DNA of 43,680 nucleotides. Origin: Cedecea neteri NBRC 105707 = ATCC 33855. Its GTDB lineage: Bacteria > Pseudomonadota > Gammaproteobacteria > Enterobacterales > Enterobacteriaceae. Where the stretch lies: positions 1 through 43,680 of the forward strand of contig NZ_BCTL01000050.1 of assembly GCF_001571265.1 (NCBI RefSeq). Reading direction: 5' to 3'. A program made the translations under genes and the position numbers. The notes below the pieces were generated by a model. The model was not told the origin of the DNA. It did no database searches and saw only the letters and a program-made list of their open reading frames with translations. Numbering within the stretch: the stretch's first letter is position 1; every line of letters starts with the position of its first letter. Below, piece by piece: positions 40,585 through 43,680 of the stretch.

Positions 40585-41203
40585 GAGCGGCCGCCAGTTT
40601 TTCTTTTACCACCTCTTCCAGCGTTTCCCACGGTACCGCACCGGGGATCATTTCATCGCCAATAATGGTGGCTGGCGTGCCCTGCACGCCCACGATGCGC
40701 GCTAGCTGAAGGTTGGTGCTTAAGGTTTCCATGCTTTTTTCGTCCGGGGTTACCGGCGTTGTCCCACTCTTTTCAACCGCAGTCGCAATGCTCGCCGCAT
40801 CGTGATAGCCCTTTTTCTGCATCAGTTTTTCATGCAGCGCCAGGAACTGATCCGGATGCTGACGCCAGGTGGTCAACACCGTACGTGCAGACAACACGGA
40901 GCTTTCGCCTTTAAACGGCAGAGGTTTCACGATCACCGCCACATCCGGGTATTTCTGCACAATTTTTTCAAGCATCGGATCGAGCTGTTTGCAGTACGGA
41001 CAGTTGTAATCGGTGAAGTTCACCAGGGTTAATACCGGCTTTTTGGCGCCGAAGCGCGGGCTGGCCGGATCGTTAAACAGCGCCTGCTCAATCAACACTT
41101 CCAGCTGCTTTTGCTGCTCGGCGGAAAACGGAGCGGGCTCTTCTTTTGCTGCCAGCGCCAGGCCGGAGAACAGCGAGAGGATCAGAATAAAGACGTATTT
41201 CAT
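40574..41203 (-). CDS. scsC: ScsC, periplasmic DsbA/DsbG-like oxidoreductase
   Basis: 209 residues with a signal peptide (MKYVFILILSLFSGLALAA), an N-terminal helical segment, and a thioredoxin domain with the CPYC active site in NFTDYNCPYCKQLDPM and cis-Pro GVQGTPATII. It interacts with ScsB and binds copper. Its start overlaps the scsB stop (ATGA). Confidence 0.94.
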   Translation of the reverse strand: MKYVFILILSLFSGLALAAKEEPAPFSAEQQKQLEVLIEQALFNDPASPRFGAKKPVLTLVNFTDYNCPYCKQLDPMLEKIVQKYPDVAVIVKPLPFKGESSVLSARTVLTTWRQHPDQFLALHEKLMQKKGYHDAASIATAVEKSGTTPVTPDEKSMETLSTNLQLARIVGVQGTPATIIGDEMIPGAVPWETLEEVVKEKLAAAHGK

Positions 41204-43086
41204 GGTGTTGCTCCTTTGGCTTCATCCAGGGTTGTCAGCACCGAATCGCGTGACAGTAACGTAGGCAGCACTTTGCCTTCCGGCAGGCCTGGGCCATAAA
41301 TTTGGTTGAACGGCACGGCGACCTGGCCACGGCTTCTCAAAAAGTCAGTGATTTGCTGGGACGGCAGCGTCCAGTCGCCGCGCAGGGCAACCACGTCCGG
41401 CGCCTGCAGCGCAGCCTGCACATCCTCTTTATTGAGCACGTTGTATTTGTTGGCTTTGCAGGTAATGCACCAGTCGGCGGTGACATCGATAAAAACGCGT
41501 TTATGCTGCGCCAGTGCGTCCTGAATCGCCTGCTCGCTGAGCGGCTGCCAGGCGATGTTTTCCTGCGCCGGCTTGCTGCCCGAAACGCCGAAATGCACCA
41601 GCAACAGACTTGCCAGCCAGATAGCCGAACCTAACATCAGCAGGCCCAGCACGCGGCGAAGCCAGGTCATCCACTTACCCGGACGAGGCAAACGCATGGC
41701 CAGACCGGGACGAAGCGCGATCAGCAGCCACGGCAGGCTCATCCCCAGTCCTAATGCCAGGAACAGCCCCCACAGCACCGGATAAGAGGCCGTGAGCGCA
41801 ACTGCCACCGCAGTCCCGAGGAAAGGCGCGCTGCACGGCGTCGCCAGCAGCGTGGCAAACGCACCCTGCCAGAAATGCCCGGCCATACCGTTGCCACCCT
41901 GCGTTGCCAGCCGGGTATTCATATTGGAAGAGAGCCTGAATTCAAACAGGCCAAACAGGTTCGCACTGAAAGCCAGCATCACCAGCGCCATAAAGCCGAT
42001 AAACCAAGGGTTCTGGAACTGAATGCCCCAGCCCAGCGCCTGGTTAGTCAGCCGCAGGATGGTCATCAGCAGCGCCAGCACCATAAAGGAAGCGATGATC
42101 CCCGCGACCGAGGCTAAAAACTGGCGCCGCACCAGGCCCCGGTCTTTCTGCTGCACCAGCAGAATCGAGCCAAGCTTCATCCCCAGTACCGGCAGTACGC
42201 ACGGCATCAGATTAAGGATCAGGCCCCCCACCAGCGCCATCAGCACCACCTGCCAAAGCGGGAAGGCATCATTTCCCCCTGCCGCTGCAGGAGCTGAGCC
42301 AATGGTGAGCGTGTTTTGCTGAGCAATGCCGTTGTCGGCCAAAACCAGGGTAACCGATTTCCCACGCAGATCCGGGGCGCCCTCACCCCAGCTGTCGCTG
42401 ACCGGCACCGTGGCCTGCAGCGAGTCGCCATCAATGCGGAACGTTGGCTTGCCAAGATCGGCCTCTTCCGGCGGATCCAGATAAAGGCCCGGATTTATCC
42501 AGCCTCCGGCACGCACGGCGTCGATAACCAGGCTTCCCTGGCGATAGCCCGCCTTGAGTGAATCCGTCAGTCCGCTGACAACCGGCACCTGGCCCATCGC
42601 CTGAGCAAAATCATGGGCAAACTGAGCATCTGCCGCGGAAGGCGTGACGCTAAAGGAATAATCGGTCAGCAGGCAGACGTTACTGCAGGTAGAAAGTGTC
42701 AGCACGCCACGGACAGTTTCCGGCATCTGGCCGTGAAACACCATTGGAATGGTAACCCGGTCGTGATAGCCCTGGGTGGTGATCCCGGCGACGTCAAAAC
42801 GCGCTGGCGTGGGCCAGAACCACTCCACTTTCGGCATGTTTCCCTGCCAGGTAATGGCCGGCGCAACGCCGCCTTCCCCAGGGGAGCGCCAGTAGGTTTT
42901 CCACCCTTTTTCTAGCTTCACGTCCAGTAAAAGACGCGTTTCGTTATTGCCCGAGGTGTCCGCGCGCAGCCTGACGCTGGCGTGATCGTTATCCGGCGAT
43001 TGCAGCCAGCCAGACTCTGCCGCCCAGGACACGGGCAGCCATAGCATGAGCAGGCACAGCAGCGCCTGCCTGAAGCGAATAAACAT
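41200..43086 (-). CDS. scsB: ScsB, DsbD-like electron-transfer membrane protein
   Basis: 628 residues. A signal peptide, a periplasmic N-terminal domain with CSNVC, an eight-span CcdA/DsbD-like core (LNLMPCVLPVLGMK; TLLATPCSAPFLG with paired Cys), and a C-terminal thioredoxin domain with DVTADWCITCKANKYNV are visible. It passes electrons from cytoplasmic thioredoxin to ScsC. GGAGAAAAAAC precedes the ATG. The gene is intact. Confidence 0.95.
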   Translation of the reverse strand: MFIRFRQALLCLLMLWLPVSWAAESGWLQSPDNDHASVRLRADTSGNNETRLLLDVKLEKGWKTYWRSPGEGGVAPAITWQGNMPKVEWFWPTPARFDVAGITTQGYHDRVTIPMVFHGQMPETVRGVLTLSTCSNVCLLTDYSFSVTPSAADAQFAHDFAQAMGQVPVVSGLTDSLKAGYRQGSLVIDAVRAGGWINPGLYLDPPEEADLGKPTFRIDGDSLQATVPVSDSWGEGAPDLRGKSVTLVLADNGIAQQNTLTIGSAPAAAGGNDAFPLWQVVLMALVGGLILNLMPCVLPVLGMKLGSILLVQQKDRGLVRRQFLASVAGIIASFMVLALLMTILRLTNQALGWGIQFQNPWFIGFMALVMLAFSANLFGLFEFRLSSNMNTRLATQGGNGMAGHFWQGAFATLLATPCSAPFLGTAVAVALTASYPVLWGLFLALGLGMSLPWLLIALRPGLAMRLPRPGKWMTWLRRVLGLLMLGSAIWLASLLLVHFGVSGSKPAQENIAWQPLSEQAIQDALAQHKRVFIDVTADWCITCKANKYNVLNKEDVQAALQAPDVVALRGDWTLPSQQITDFLRSRGQVAVPFNQIYGPGLPEGKVLPTLLSRDSVLTTLDEAKGATP

Positions 43087-43134
43087 GTTTTTTCTCCGTA
43101 AATGATTAACTAACTGTAGGTAACAGCCGGTCTG

Positions 43135-43500
43135 TCATTCACGGAACACGCAGAAGCGTAGATGCACCCTTAGGGTGGGCGGTGAAGTGGCTCTTGGGGG
43201 TGAGAACGGCATTCGCGTGGAACGCACGGGGGCCAGCAGTGAAAGTAGCAGGCAAAGGGCAAACAACGCCCCGTCAAACAAGACTGGTGGCACGCTCAAT
43301 AATGATTTGGCGCTAAGTTCGCACGGCGTGACCGGTGAGTCACCGTCGGCCTGCGGGTTCTCGGCCTGAGCAGCAACGGCGCCGGCTACGGTTTCCATCT
43401 GCAACGCGTGCAGGCCCGCCATGCGCTGTGCGGTACACACCAGTACCACAACACATGCCAGGCAAAGAAACCAAATCCCTATTCGCCGCTGTTTTATCAT
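43135..43500 (-). CDS. scsA: ScsA, small membrane protein
   Basis: 121 residues with two hydrophobic segments (GIWFLCLACVVVLVCTA near the start and LFALCLLLSLLAP near residue 85) and a small Cys-containing periplasmic loop (VTPCELSAKSLL). This is the layout of ScsA, the first gene of the scs cluster; its exact role is unknown. GAGGA precedes the ATG. A 48-bp gap separates it from scsB. Confidence 0.85.
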   Translation of the reverse strand: MIKQRRIGIWFLCLACVVVLVCTAQRMAGLHALQMETVAGAVAAQAENPQADGDSPVTPCELSAKSLLSVPPVLFDGALFALCLLLSLLAPVRSTRMPFSPPRATSPPTLRVHLRFCVFRE

Positions 43501-43526
43501 CAGGTCCTCACTGTTTAACCCGGCTT

Positions 43527-43559
43527 ATCTTAGCGGCTGGCGAAAGATTGGCAATCTTT
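43527..43559 (-). promoter_or_regulatory. scs promoter with a 17-bp palindrome over the -35 box
   Basis: On the minus strand TTGCCA (43549-43554) and TAAGAT (43527-43532) are 16 bp apart, a reasonable sigma-70 promoter. The palindrome AAAGATTG-x-CAATCTTT (43543-43559) covers the -35 box, so a dimeric regulator can control access. I do not recognise the binding protein. Confidence 0.6.
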
Positions 43560-43680
43560 GTGCTGTAAAGTTATGTCTGAGCATGATTTCTGGTGAAGTT
43601 TGCTTGTTTTATCGGCAAACGATACAAAAGGTGCCTGGGAGGCTTTGACAAGCCCGTGTGGCCTCGCTAATATGCGCCTC

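Overview
The window comes from a member of the Enterobacteriaceae. The right-hand part carries chromosomal genes of that family: cbl, nac, an scsABCD cluster, a tenA-thiZXY operon behind a TPP riboswitch, and a Zur-type GTPase gene. nac and cbl normally lie near asparagine tRNA genes in enterics, which fits the island described next. I cannot name the genus; a nac- and scs-bearing lineage such as Enterobacter, Klebsiella, Cedecea or Kosakonia would fit.

Bases 1 to about 25650 are an AT-rich integrative mobilizable element. It starts at what is probably the end of a tRNA-Asn gene just outside the window. It ends with a 24-bp copy of the tRNA-Asn 3' end (25627-25650), followed by the original chromosomal terminator. 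It has a P4-type integrase (180-1454) and a MobA/MobL relaxase (5564-7078). A divergent TraD-like accessory gene lies across a gene-free candidate oriT region. It also has a RepL-like replication gene (20671-21435) with four 21-bp iterons upstream, and an AlpA regulator heading a run of small unknown genes. I see no type IV secretion genes, so transfer would need a helper. A lone PilV-type pilin/adhesin gene is present without other pilus genes.

The cargo resembles a defence island. There is a KAP-type P-loop NTPase; an operon of a PD-(D/E)XK-like protein and a protein with an RNxxxH (HEPN-like) motif; a GNAT acetyltransferase with two small downstream genes; and a restriction-endonuclease-like protein followed by an FRG-domain protein. 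An IS3-family (IS407-like) element at 9257-10463 lies between a truncated membrane gene and a second copy of the relaxase C-terminal tail. This suggests rearrangement.

The most unusual non-coding feature is a set of short tight hairpins packed into the intergenic spaces of the island (2293-2438, 4822-4921, 5164-5487, 21927-22245). Two of these clusters are diverged copies of one another 17 kb apart, and their stems are kept, including one compensatory base-pair swap. Two island genes (TraD-like and FRG) are each interrupted by one in-frame UAG, with a family-consistent C-terminus continuing in the same frame.

Right of the island (25690-43680) the layout is: two tandem XRE regulators, a Nlp/Ner-like regulator, a gamma-glutamylcyclotransferase-like protein, a YbgA-like protein, an MlrA-like MerR regulator, a DUF1349 protein and a luciferase-like oxidoreductase. 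Next come the TPP-controlled thiamine-precursor salvage operon, a Zur-box GTPase, a chemotaxis receptor with a FliA-type promoter, cbl, nac with sigma-54 and NtrC sites, and the scsABCD copper-tolerance/thiol-redox cluster.
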